Source: Porphyromonas gulae DSM 15663 (GTDB lineage Bacteria > Bacteroidota > Bacteroidia > Bacteroidales > Porphyromonadaceae). From it: a DNA stretch of 44,739 nt. Where the stretch lies: assembly GCF_000378065.1 (NCBI RefSeq), contig NZ_KB899169.1, positions 1 through 44,739 on the forward strand, in the 5' to 3' direction. Position 1 is the stretch's first letter; the number at the start of each line of letters is the position of its first letter. The notes below the pieces were generated by a model that saw nothing but the letters and a program-made list of their open reading frames with translations, was not told the DNA's origin and did not search any database. The translations under genes and the position numbers were made by a program. This document shows, in pieces, positions 27,522 to 35,616 of this stretch.

Positions 27522-29032
27522 CATACACAGCAATAACCATAGGGCCGATATGTAAGACTTTGTCCAAAGCCCGGAACACCAAATCTTTTTGGAGTGCCAG
27601 TTTCATTTTCTCTTGGATCATGCGAGAGTTGCTCGGAAGAATATCAGAAAAGTATGGCAAAGAAATTATTCTTTCTCCACATTATTCGAGCGACACCAAT
27701 GCCCCAAAAGGTGTCGGCTTATTTCCCGATAGAGCCTTTATCAAAGGCGAGGTCACAGACTTCGATGACATTAAAAGGAGGGTACTCGAAGATTTGGCCC
27801 AAAAATTTGAGGGAGTAAAAGATATTGAAGCCTACCTCCAAGAGTATATCTCTATCTCTCATGTTCGGATAGAATATCAAGATCAAACAGAAATTTTTAC
27901 CAAGCTCAATCAATACTTGGATACCCAAGAACTAAGACAACGAGCCGTGACTTTTTCTTCGGATCATATTTCCGATTTCATACAGAGAAACAATGCCTTT
28001 ATCGAAGAAGAGTTTGAGGGGAGACCGTTTGATTCAATATCCGAAATAGCAGTATCCGGTTGGCTAACACGCGATGAAACTCGTAAATACCTCAATGGAG
28101 AGCAAGAGGTAGACTATCGCAGAATATCCCAAGAAAAAAGAGAAGACTTCCTGAACTGCTATAAGTATATGGCTATCGTAAAAGCCGACGGGGATAGTTT
28201 CGGTTCGTTCATTAAGGGGCTATCTCCCAAAGAGATGGGGACATTTTCCGAAAAATTTTTCAATTTCTCCACAGACGTTGCTGAAAAATTCAAACCGGCA
28301 AAAGTGGCAAAAGTAGCAAAAGCAGTGCCCATCTATATCGGAGGAGACGATCTGTTCTTCTTCGCTCCGATTCTTCGGGATGGCAAAGACGATGTATTCG
28401 ATCTGATAAACGAGGTGGACGACTGTTTCAAGTCGTTCCGCTCTGAGCTGAGCAATGCGGGAGATCTTTCCATGTCCTACGGGGTCAGCATCTTCTACTA
28501 CAAAAGTCCGATGTCCGAGGCTATGGATGTGGCTACCAAGATGTTGTTCGACAAAGCCAAGGGCTATGAAGGCAAAGACCGGGTAGCCGTCTCTATACGA
28601 AAACATAGTGGCAAGACTATCGAGTTTGCGCTGCCATGCAAGGAAACAGCAAACAGGACTCAGGGCAATGGGCCTTCTTTGTACAATGAAGCTCGCCGGC
28701 TGATGAAAGATCTTCGTGAAGATGGGGCCATGATCGAAGGCTTCATCCATTGGCTTGGCGAGATGTACGATGCCGTAATAGCTCCGATATTGGATATGCA
28801 GATGCCCGATGAAATGAAGAAGATCCGCCTGAGTGCTCTCTGTAAGAACTTCTTCGATGAAGAAATCCATCAAGAGGAAAAGGCAAGGAAATTCATGGGC
28901 GAAGTATTCGACTTCCTATACCTCACAAGCAGCGAAAAGGAAACTCCCCGATGGGATCATGAAGAGCGTAAGAAGCTTCTCTACGGTATCTTGCGCTACT
29001 GCCAATTCGTAACCGATAAAGAAGAAAGATGA
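27518..29032 (+). CDS. cas10: Cas10/Cmr2, GGDD-type cyclase subunit without HD domain
   Basis: Cas10 is the large subunit of the type III-B complex. When target RNA is bound, its palm domain makes cyclic oligoadenylates from ATP. The 504-residue protein is short for the family, and no N-terminal HD nuclease motif is visible. The first palm carries ADGDSFGSF with D224 and D226. The second carries IYIGGDDLFFF with G275-G276-D277-D278, so cyclase activity is expected. A helical D4-like C-terminal region follows. Start and stop overlap the neighbouring cmr genes by 4 bases each. Loss of the HD domain means that target-activated DNA cleavage by this subunit is not expected. Confidence 0.9.
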   Translation: MTYTAITIGPICKTLSKARNTKSFWSASFIFSWIMRELLGRISEKYGKEIILSPHYSSDTNAPKGVGLFPDRAFIKGEVTDFDDIKRRVLEDLAQKFEGVKDIEAYLQEYISISHVRIEYQDQTEIFTKLNQYLDTQELRQRAVTFSSDHISDFIQRNNAFIEEEFEGRPFDSISEIAVSGWLTRDETRKYLNGEQEVDYRRISQEKREDFLNCYKYMAIVKADGDSFGSFIKGLSPKEMGTFSEKFFNFSTDVAEKFKPAKVAKVAKAVPIYIGGDDLFFFAPILRDGKDDVFDLINEVDDCFKSFRSELSNAGDLSMSYGVSIFYYKSPMSEAMDVATKMLFDKAKGYEGKDRVAVSIRKHSGKTIEFALPCKETANRTQGNGPSLYNEARRLMKDLREDGAMIEGFIHWLGEMYDAVIAPILDMQMPDEMKKIRLSALCKNFFDEEIHQEEKARKFMGEVFDFLYLTSSEKETPRWDHEERKKLLYGILRYCQFVTDKEER

Positions 29033-30147
29033 ATATGTATACCTATTTAGTGACACTCACACCCATTGAGAAATTCTTCTTTGGACAAAGAAATACATTC
29101 GAGGACGACAATGTCAATTACTTTGTTCGCTCATCATATTTCCCCCAACAGACGGCTCTATTGGGCCTGATGCGCTTTCAAATACTGCAAAGTGCCGGAG
29201 AGGAAGTCTTTGGGGAGAATAAAATCCAAGACAAAGAAAAAGCCCAAAGCCTGATAGGTCGGGCCGGCTTTTCGCCTTTCCCGCTGGATAAGAAGAGCAG
29301 CGACTTCGGTATAATCGAAGGTCTGTCGCCCGTTTTTCTGATGGACAGAAAGAACAACAAAACGTATCTGCCTGCTGGAAAAAGGTACCAACGAGAAGCT
29401 GAAGAAAAACCGTATACCCTCCTAAAACTCTCAAATTCCAATGGGGCAGCTCTATTCAGAACATACTCTTCCAAAGCAAAGCATCCGAATATGTGGATCT
29501 CTCCCGACGGGCTTATCAAAGAAGAAGACTTCTTTATCGAAGACAGCCGTGTCGGCATTCGCAAAAACTACGAGGGAGGAACGGATGACAAATCATTTTT
29601 TTATGAGACCTTCTATCGTTTCAATAACGAGGAGTGGAGAGAGCTGTGCTTCGCTTTCTACATCAGGCTGAAAGAGAAGAGAGCACTCTCCGACAAAATA
29701 GTACACTTGGGAGGAGAACGCCAACCCTTCCTGATGAATGTAACCCCTCTCCGAGAACAGACCGAAGGCTATAATCGCGCTGTAGCAGCAATCGGGTATG
29801 AAAAGGATCCCAACTATTGCACCGTTTTGCTCCTTTCGGATGCTTATATCGAGGCTGCTGTTGCAGAGACTGCATTTTTTGCCGTCACAGATGTAAGGGA
29901 GTTCGCTTGTCTTCTCACCAATCTCGAAACGAAAAGATATTACAACAGGAATAAGACTCGAATACAAGAGCTAAACGATAAGTCCAATAGCGATATGTGT
30001 GTCAGCAAGGAGATAGAACTCTATGCCAGAGGTTCGCTCTTTTACTTCACATCCGAGAAACAAGCAAAGGAATTCCAATCCAAAGTGGCCGATTCGCACT
30101 TCCATGCGATAGGATACAATCATACAACTCTAATCTCTAATCTCTAA
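29029..30147 (+). CDS. cmr3: Cmr3 (Cas5-like RAMP)
   Basis: Cmr3 binds the 5' handle of the crRNA next to Cas10. The 372-residue length and the opening TYLVTLTPIEKFFFGQRNTF are characteristic. A conserved stretch QQTALLGLMRFQIL near residues 43-56 is also typical. Its start overlaps the cas10 stop by 4 bases. The C-terminus (HAIGYNHTTL) runs into a heptamer repeat that spans the stop codon, so the end of the reading frame could vary among strains. It is followed by a 28-base gap, the only real gap inside the operon. Confidence 0.87.
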   Translation: MNMYTYLVTLTPIEKFFFGQRNTFEDDNVNYFVRSSYFPQQTALLGLMRFQILQSAGEEVFGENKIQDKEKAQSLIGRAGFSPFPLDKKSSDFGIIEGLSPVFLMDRKNNKTYLPAGKRYQREAEEKPYTLLKLSNSNGAALFRTYSSKAKHPNMWISPDGLIKEEDFFIEDSRVGIRKNYEGGTDDKSFFYETFYRFNNEEWRELCFAFYIRLKEKRALSDKIVHLGGERQPFLMNVTPLREQTEGYNRAVAAIGYEKDPNYCTVLLLSDAYIEAAVAETAFFAVTDVREFACLLTNLETKRYYNRNKTRIQELNDKSNSDMCVSKEIELYARGSLFYFTSEKQAKEFQSKVADSHFHAIGYNHTTLISNL

Positions 30148-30156
30148 TCTCTAATC
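30128..30156 (+). repeat. Heptamer tandem repeat (ctctaat x4) over the cmr3 stop
   Basis: Four tandem copies of ctctaat plus a partial copy span the last codons of cmr3, its TAA stop (30145-30147) and the leader of cmr4. Gain or loss of one 7-base unit shifts the cmr3 frame near its end and changes the spacing to cmr4. Confidence 0.8.
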
Positions 30157-30175
30157 AATAACCATCAAACAAAAT

Positions 30176-30883
30176 ATGAAAACAGCAGTATACATGATCC
30201 GATGCCTGACCAACCTCCATGTAGGTGTAGGCGGTGCAAACTACAATGTGGTGGACAACCCCGTACAAAGGGATGTAACCGACAGAAGGCCCTGCATATA
30301 TTCTTCCAGCTTGAAGGGAGCCTTGAGACAGTTTTTTGCCTCTCTACAGCCGGATACCATCGATATAGACTACATATTCGGCCCCGATAACGACGGAGCG
30401 GCCGAAAAAGACAATAAAACGGGACACTTCAATTTCCTGCAAGCCAATCTCCTGGCGTTTCCTATACAAGCAAGTGTGAAGGAGGATATACCCGAGGGCT
30501 ACAAGCTCTGTTCTTGTCCGGCATGGAAGGAGTCTCTTAAAGAGCTGGGACAGCATATGGGGGTGGCCGGTATAGTTTTTCCGGACTTTACCGAGGAAGA
30601 ACAAAAGGTATTGGCCGATGCGCACGAGAGTCTTCCGATTATCGCCAGAAATTATCTGAAAAACGGGGAAAGCAAAAACCTCTGGTATGAAGAGGTAGTA
30701 CCCGCTGAGTCGCGATTCGTATTCTTCGTTACCTATCCTGAAAATACCGGTAAGGAAAAGCCCGAAGATATATTCAAGAAGTTCGATGCATTGCTGACGA
30801 ACGAAAAGAGCATTGTACAGATCGGTGCGAACAGCTCGATCGGCTATGGATTGTGTAAGATCACTAATATCACTCAACTATGA
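30176..30883 (+). CDS. cmr4: Cmr4 (Cas7-like backbone RNase)
   Basis: Cmr4 forms the crRNA-binding backbone and cleaves target RNA every 6 nt. Residues 13-35 (NLHVGVGG..VVDNPVQRD) contain D27 at the place of the catalytic Asp, so RNase activity should be retained. SSSLKGALRQFF (about 44-55) and the C-terminal SSIGYGLCKI are RAMP signatures. At 235 residues it is shorter than many Cmr4 proteins. It overlaps cmr5 by 4 bases. Confidence 0.87.
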   Translation: MKTAVYMIRCLTNLHVGVGGANYNVVDNPVQRDVTDRRPCIYSSSLKGALRQFFASLQPDTIDIDYIFGPDNDGAAEKDNKTGHFNFLQANLLAFPIQASVKEDIPEGYKLCSCPAWKESLKELGQHMGVAGIVFPDFTEEEQKVLADAHESLPIIARNYLKNGESKNLWYEEVVPAESRFVFFVTYPENTGKEKPEDIFKKFDALLTNEKSIVQIGANSSIGYGLCKITNITQL

Positions 30884-31353
30884 TAGTCAGGAAGCAAGAG
30901 ATACAAGAATTGATCCCCACAGCCATGGCTGCCATAACCGCAGTAGGCATAGCCGATGAACAGGGGGAAATAGAGAAAGTGCACGAGGGATATATCAATG
31001 CTCTTGGGCCTAATATCTTACAGTCAGGACTTCTGCCCACACTGATTTTCTACAACAAAGGGACAGAGGACAACAGCGAAGGCGACCGCAAGCTGTGGCT
31101 GAAGGCCCTCTATTATATGTATAATGAGACTGATACAGACAAACGAGAAAACGTTGCGGATTGGAAGCAAGTGGAGCCTACCACGATCATAAAAAAAGTG
31201 ATCGGAGGGGAAGGGGGAACCATCAGGGAGATTCGGGAAAAAAGAAAAACCGAATTGCTCGCGAGGGAACGAATACTCCTGAAATACGCTGTAACGCTAA
31301 AGCTGGCCACCCGTACATTTAAGATCGCAGACAAGGAAGGAGGACAATCATGA
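30880..31353 (+). CDS. cmr5: Cmr5 (small helical subunit)
   Basis: Cmr5 is the all-helical small subunit (Cas11-type) that lines the Cmr complex opposite the Cmr4 backbone. The 157-residue length, predicted helices and position between cmr4 and cmr6 support the call. The sequence itself is poorly conserved across the family. It overlaps both neighbours by 4 bases. Confidence 0.8.
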   Translation: MIVRKQEIQELIPTAMAAITAVGIADEQGEIEKVHEGYINALGPNILQSGLLPTLIFYNKGTEDNSEGDRKLWLKALYYMYNETDTDKRENVADWKQVEPTTIIKKVIGGEGGTIREIREKRKTELLARERILLKYAVTLKLATRTFKIADKEGGQS

Positions 31354-32168
31354 ACTACGGCAAATGGTACTACAGAGACTACTTCGAAACCCTGAAGCTA
31401 GATGGCGACGGCAATCTCCTGAATACAGACAAATTCAATAAGGAGACTGACAAGCTGAAAGCCATAAACCAACGTCCCGCCAAAGAAGATCCGGTATTCA
31501 AGTTGATTCCGGGATTTACCTGTTTCGAACTGAAAACCTCTTATCCGGGATTGCTCTGCGGCATCGGCTACCATCATGAGATCAACAAATCGGAACGAAA
31601 TGAGCAAAACGCCAATCACGATCAGCAAGAAGATAGAGACAGTGGAGCCTTCTATCAGCTCGGCATGTACTTCGATTACACTTCGGGACTGCCTGTTATC
31701 CCCGGGTCTTCTATAAAAGGGGCATTGAAATCAGCCATTGAAAAGTGGGATTTTTTGAAATACAAAGAACTCAATGGCTCATCGACATGGAAAGGAAATG
31801 ATAAAGAACACTTTCTCGACTATGTATTCGAGGGGAAAGGTCTTTCCGGCTATAAGCAGGATATTTTCTTGGATGCTATTCCCGTAGAGAGCGACAAGAC
31901 TCTCTTTGGAGACGATTACATCACAGCTCACAAACACCCTTTGAAAAACCCTACACCGATCCGTTTTCTCAGGGTGAACCCCGGCGTAACATACCGATTC
32001 CGCTTTATTCTGAAAGACACCAAGATATTGGTAGACGGAAACGAAATAGTCTTTTCGGCAACAGACAAAGAAAAGTTATTCGAAGAGATAATACTTATGT
32101 TCGGACTCGGAGCGAAGACCAACGTAGGGTATGGCCGATTTGTCGAGAGCAGCGACAACGCAAAATAA
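31350..32168 (+). CDS. cmr6: Cmr6 (Cas7-like RAMP)
   Basis: Cmr6 caps the 3' end of the Cmr backbone. The 272-residue protein carries the family block VIPGSSIKGALKSAIEKWDF at about 119-138. Its late glycine-rich motif is FGLGAKTNVGYGRFV near the C-terminus. It is the last intact gene of the operon; a hairpin terminator follows within 30 bases. A broken cas1 lies about 450 bases downstream. Confidence 0.88.
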   Translation: MNYGKWYYRDYFETLKLDGDGNLLNTDKFNKETDKLKAINQRPAKEDPVFKLIPGFTCFELKTSYPGLLCGIGYHHEINKSERNEQNANHDQQEDRDSGAFYQLGMYFDYTSGLPVIPGSSIKGALKSAIEKWDFLKYKELNGSSTWKGNDKEHFLDYVFEGKGLSGYKQDIFLDAIPVESDKTLFGDDYITAHKHPLKNPTPIRFLRVNPGVTYRFRFILKDTKILVDGNEIVFSATDKEKLFEEIILMFGLGAKTNVGYGRFVESSDNAK

Positions 32169-32198
32169 GCTTGTTGTAATAATCAGAGAGTATGTAAG

Positions 32199-32243
32199 GC
32201 AGCCGTCGAGTTTACGACAAACTCGGCAGCTGTCGCTGTTTTA
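32199..32243 (+). terminator. Terminator after the cmr operon
   Basis: CGAGTTT (32207-32213) pairs with AAACTCG (32219-32225), with further imperfect outer pairing (GCCG/CGGC-like). It is followed by CTGTTTTATC. Its inner stem resembles the hairpin at 23161-23203. Confidence 0.6.
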
Positions 32244-32289
32244 TCGAGTTTGCATCGTTTTACAGCCTTTCGGAGCATACTTTGGAAGG

Positions 32290-32560
32290 AGGTGAGCTAC
32301 GCTCTACAGCTACTCGGGCTACGCCGTAGAGCGTACCGAGCTACGCTCTACGGCTCTTCGAGCTACGCTGTAGGGCTCGTTGCGTCAGGCTCTACGGCTC
32401 AGCTCAGCCGTCTGTAGGGCTCCCGGAGCGGAACTCCACGGCTCGGCTCGCTACGCTGTAGAGCGTACCTCGCTGAACTCTACAGCGTAGCTCGAAAAGC
32501 TGTATGGGATAGCTCGTCATCCTCTACGGCATACCGCCATACACTCTGTACTCATGCTGT
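32290..32560. repeat. GC-rich 22-nt imperfect palindromic repeat array
   Basis: About 11 degenerate units of roughly 22 nt repeat the theme 'gagctacgctctacggctc'. Orientations alternate, for example gctacgctctac against gtagagcgta and ctacagcgtagctc. Many units contain near-perfect palindromes (ctacgctgtag), so the region can form several alternative hairpins on either strand. No unique spacers separate the units, so it is not a CRISPR array. No protein product is credible. Confidence 0.75.
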
Positions 32561-32615
32561 ACGAGTCCTCAATGATCCGGTAAAAACAGAAAAACATCGC
32601 TTTCGATTTTCGAAA
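32553..32615 (+). repeat. Dispersed ~63-bp repeat, copy 2
   Basis: It is nearly identical to 23621-23685 ('ctgtacgagtcctcaatgat' then 'cagaaaaacatcgctttcga' and 'ttttcgaaa'). It directly abuts the broken cas1 fragment, so this repeat may mark the breakpoint of the deletion that removed the rest of that gene. Confidence 0.7.
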
Positions 32616-32620
32616 GACAG

Positions 32621-32947
32621 ACAGGAAAGTCCCATGCCGGCAGTCCGATCAAGCATGAAAGAGAGAGCCTGCATGACCGGTAGAAGAGACAGCTGCAACG
32701 GCAGGAAGAGGTATCCGATTTGATGGTCACCGAACCTGGAGCTTTCGTCGGTATCAGCTGGAACCATCTGCTCGTAAGGAAAGGGGGACGGACGATCTGC
32801 AAACAGCCTGCTGCATAGGTCGAGCAAATCAGTATCATCAGCGACGACATCTCTCTAAGCAGCAATGTCACCAAATACTGTCGCCAAAAGAACATCAGGA
32901 TCGTATTCCACAGTACCAAAGGCGAAGCACAGAGTAAAGTTCTCTAA
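32621..32947 (+). pseudogene. cas1: cas1 fragment (possibly from an RT-Cas1 fusion)
   Basis: One plus-strand frame, broken by TAG codons at 32681-32683 and 32816-32818, reads VTEPGAFVGISWNHLLVRKG, then VEQISIISDDISLSSNV and KYCRQKNIRIVFHSTKGE. This is the N-terminal beta-rich domain of Cas1: a strand-turn 'vtepGa', then the 'I.i..d..LSsn...yc...nI.i.F...kG' pattern. Only about 75 Cas1 residues survive before a stop at 32945-32947. The C-terminal integrase domain with the catalytic Glu/His/Asp is missing. The same frame continues upstream for about 33 further codons (KHERESLHDR..KRQLQRQEEV) that could be a linker from a reverse transcriptase-Cas1 fusion, common in type III systems of this phylum. 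The fusion is inference. Confidence 0.65.
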
Positions 32948-33044
32948 CGATCTTTCTCCCCTCGCTCTTTCCATGATAAATACGGTCGATAAGGTAATCG
33001 AGATACTTCGTAAAATTAGGAACTGTAGGGTGTGACCTTTTTGT

Positions 33045-33052
33045 TACCTTTG
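33045..33052 (+). promoter_or_regulatory. Bacteroidota -7 promoter element for bcp-recA
   Basis: TACCTTTG fits TAnnTTTG and lies 27 bases before the bcp start codon. The transcript would then have a short leader of about 20 bases. A convincing -33 box is not seen. Confidence 0.5.
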
Positions 33053-33079
33053 TTCGATATAATTCAGACAGACAGAACA

Positions 33080-33535
33080 ATGATACAAATAGGAGACCGT
33101 ATCCCTGAGATTCTTGGGATAGACCAAGACGGGAACGAAGTCAAAAGAGACGATTATCGCGGACGAAAGATCGCACTATATTTCTACCCCAAAGACAATA
33201 CTTCGGGATGTACGGCACAGGCATGCAGCCTGCGCGACAGTCATGGCGCACTTCGTGCTGCCGGCTACGAAATCATCGGAGTGAGTCGTGATTCGGCCAA
33301 GAGCCATCGCAATTTCCGAGAGAAGTACGAGCTTCCTTTTCCGCTGATCGTGGATGAGGACATGCGTCTCAACGAGCTATTCGGCGTTTGGGTGGAAAAA
33401 AGCATGTACGGACGCAAATACATGGGGACCGAACGCACTACTTTTCTCACGGATGAGGAGGGTATAGTCACACGCATCATCAGAGGCAAAGAGGTCAAGA
33501 CCAAAGACCACGCCGACCAGATACTAAACGGATAA
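33080..33535 (+). CDS. bcp: Thioredoxin-dependent peroxiredoxin (Bcp/PrxQ type)
   Basis: The enzyme reduces hydrogen peroxide and organic hydroperoxides with thioredoxin as reductant in the cytosol. The 151-residue protein has the peroxidatic C44 in PKDNTSGCTAQAC and the resolving C49 five residues later, the atypical 2-Cys PrxQ arrangement. The frame is open further upstream (to 33032), but the domain begins MIQIGDRIP, so the start at 33080 is used. It is 19 bases upstream of recA, so the two are likely co-transcribed, which pairs an oxidative-stress gene with DNA repair. Confidence 0.93.
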   Translation: MIQIGDRIPEILGIDQDGNEVKRDDYRGRKIALYFYPKDNTSGCTAQACSLRDSHGALRAAGYEIIGVSRDSAKSHRNFREKYELPFPLIVDEDMRLNELFGVWVEKSMYGRKYMGTERTTFLTDEEGIVTRIIRGKEVKTKDHADQILNG

Positions 33536-33554
33536 TACAACAAGATAAAGATAT

Positions 33555-34577
33555 ATGGCAGAAGAAAAGATACCCGCGGTGCAGGACGAAAAGAAACTGC
33601 AAGCCCTGCGAATGGCCACGGAAAAGATAGAGAAGACATTCGGAAAAGGTGCTATCATGAATATGGGAGCCAATACGGTGGAGGATGTAAGCGTTATCCC
33701 CTCCGGCTCCATCGGATTGGATTTGGCTCTCGGTGTGGGCGGTTACCCTCGCGGACGTATTATCGAGATATACGGACCGGAATCTTCCGGTAAGACCACT
33801 CTGGCCATCCATGCCATTGCCGAAGCGCAGAAAGCCGGTGGCTTGGCAGCTATCATAGATGCCGAACATGCTTTCGACCGCACCTATGCCGAAAAGCTGG
33901 GGGTCAATGTGGATAATCTCTGGATAGCACAGCCGGACAACGGTGAACAGGCTTTGGAAATCGCCGAACAACTGATTCGCTCTTCTGCTGTCGATATTAT
34001 CGTTATCGACTCCGTAGCAGCCCTTACGCCCAAAGCGGAGATCGAGGGCGAAATGGGCGACAACAAAGTCGGTCTGCATGCCCGTCTGATGTCGCAAGCA
34101 CTGCGTAAGATGACCGGAGCCATCAGCAAATCCAATACGACCTGTATCTTCATCAACCAGCTACGTGAGAAGATCGGTGTTTTGTTCGGCAATCCGGAGA
34201 CCACCACAGGGGGGAATGCACTGAAATTCTATGCATCCATCCGCATCGACATTCGCAAGAGCACACCTATCAAGGATGGGGAAGAGATCATGGGACACCT
34301 GACCAAGGTGAAAGTGTTGAAAAACAAGGTGGCTCCTCCGTTCCGCAAAGCAGAGTTCGATATCGTATTCGGAGAAGGCATTTCGCGTTCCGGCGAGATC
34401 ATCGATTTGGGTGTAGAGCTGGATATTATCAAGAAGAGCGGATCGTGGTTCAGCTATGGCGATACGAAGCTGGGACAGGGCCGTGAGGCTGCCAAGGAAA
34501 TGATTCGGGACAATGAGGAATTGGCCGAAGAACTGACTGAAAAAATACGCGAAGCCATTCGCAACAAACATTCATAA
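33555..34577 (+). CDS. recA: Recombinase RecA
   Basis: RecA forms filaments on single-stranded DNA, drives strand exchange and stimulates LexA-type self-cleavage. The 340-residue length is standard. Walker [10 protein letters not shown] is at 74-82. IIDAEHAFD, the Walker B segment [12 protein letters not shown] and the L2 loop region [16 protein letters not shown] are all present. The C-terminus ends in an acidic helix ([13 protein letters not shown]) typical of RecA. No SOS box can be judged by eye. It is the second gene of the bcp-recA unit. Confidence 0.98.
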   Translation: MAEEKIPAVQDEKKLQALRMATEKIEKTFGKGAIMNMGANTVEDVSVIPSGSIGLDLALGVGGYPRGRIIEIYGPESSGKTTLAIHAIAEAQKAGGLAAIIDAEHAFDRTYAEKLGVNVDNLWIAQPDNGEQALEIAEQLIRSSAVDIIVIDSVAALTPKAEIEGEMGDNKVGLHARLMSQALRKMTGAISKSNTTCIFINQLREKIGVLFGNPETTTGGNALKFYASIRIDIRKSTPIKDGEEIMGHLTKVKVLKNKVAPPFRKAEFDIVFGEGISRSGEIIDLGVELDIIKKSGSWFSYGDTKLGQGREAAKEMIRDNEELAEELTEKIREAIRNKHS

Positions 34578-34650
34578 AGCAATCTTGGATGAGGAGATCG
34601 AAGGCGTTTGAGCATATCGGAGGCTTTTCGGTCTCTTCCCTTGGATAGTG

Positions 34651-35616
34651 ATGAAGCAACGCTATCGGGAGCTATGCCGGCGAGGAGTGCCCATTCCTCT
34701 ATACCTGCAGGATTGGTGGCTGGACGCTGTATGCGGTGTCGGCGAATGGATGGCTTTCGTCCTTGAGGAGGAAGGGACGGCTTCAGGCGTGATGCCATGT
34801 TATATGCCGGTACCCGGTCATATCAGCATGCCGCCCTTCACCCAGTTTTTGGGATCCTACAGTCTCATAGGCAAAAATGAAGACGGCACAACCTCCTTTC
34901 GTACCCAGCGCAGGGTACACGATATGCTGCGCTCCATGCTTCCGCCTCATAAGTCCTTTATGGTACAATACTCCAAGGATTTTACCGATTGGCTCCCCTA
35001 TTACTGGCAGGGTTACTCTCAGACTACGCGATATACATACAGACTAGATCTAAGCCCGGGGATCGATGTTGTACGGACAGCTATTCGCCCCGACGCCATG
35101 AAGAAGATACGTAAGGGGGAAAGAGACGGACTCCGCTACACGTCGGCCACGGTGGACGACCTGCTGCGCCTCTGTCGTATATCCATGTCCCGACAGGAAG
35201 CAAAAGGATTTGCATCGCAGACATTGCAACGGGTGGCGGAAGCCGCCATCGAAAGACAAGCAGGTGAAATAGTCGGCTGTGAAGATAGCGAAGGGCATCT
35301 GCTGGCTGCCGTCTTCCTCGTCCATGATCATGACACAGCTTATACGATTGCTTCCGGCCAGATTCGTGAAGGACAGGGGCGCAATGCCGGAGCTTTTGTC
35401 CTGTATGAGGCCATTCGGAGGGCTTGTGAGATGGAAGGCATTCATACATTTGACTTCGAAGGTTCCATGCTGGAGGGGGTAGAAGGATTCTTCCGCTCGT
35501 TCGGAGGCGTGCAAACGCCCTATTTCCGACTGTCCAAAGGCCGGATTGGCTTATGTGGCCGACTAAGACGTAAATGGCGGGCCTTTCATGATGCCGGTCA
35601 GCAAAAACAGGTATGA
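34651..35616 (+). CDS. FemAB/GNAT-like acyltransferase of unknown substrate
   Basis: The 321-residue protein resembles FemAB-type and GNAT-fold proteins of surface-glycan loci. A second acyltransferase-like half (about 190-300) contains AVFLVHDHDTAYTIASGQI and HTFDFEGSMLEGVEGFFRSF, the latter a recurring 'FDFeGS..egv..F.r.FG' motif of this group. It has no membrane segment or signal peptide. It overlaps the following deacetylase gene by 4 bases, forming a three-gene unit with it and a glycosyltransferase gene. Transfer of an amino acid or acyl group to a sugar or peptidoglycan precursor is inference. The start is taken as ATG at 34651; a GTG lies immediately before it. Confidence 0.65.
   Translation: MKQRYRELCRRGVPIPLYLQDWWLDAVCGVGEWMAFVLEEEGTASGVMPCYMPVPGHISMPPFTQFLGSYSLIGKNEDGTTSFRTQRRVHDMLRSMLPPHKSFMVQYSKDFTDWLPYYWQGYSQTTRYTYRLDLSPGIDVVRTAIRPDAMKKIRKGERDGLRYTSATVDDLLRLCRISMSRQEAKGFASQTLQRVAEAAIERQAGEIVGCEDSEGHLLAAVFLVHDHDTAYTIASGQIREGQGRNAGAFVLYEAIRRACEMEGIHTFDFEGSMLEGVEGFFRSFGGVQTPYFRLSKGRIGLCGRLRRKWRAFHDAGQQKQV

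Noticed and set aside
32290-32560. Possible CRISPR array next to cmr6
   Set aside because: Units are contiguous, degenerate and in mixed orientation with no unique spacers of constant length.
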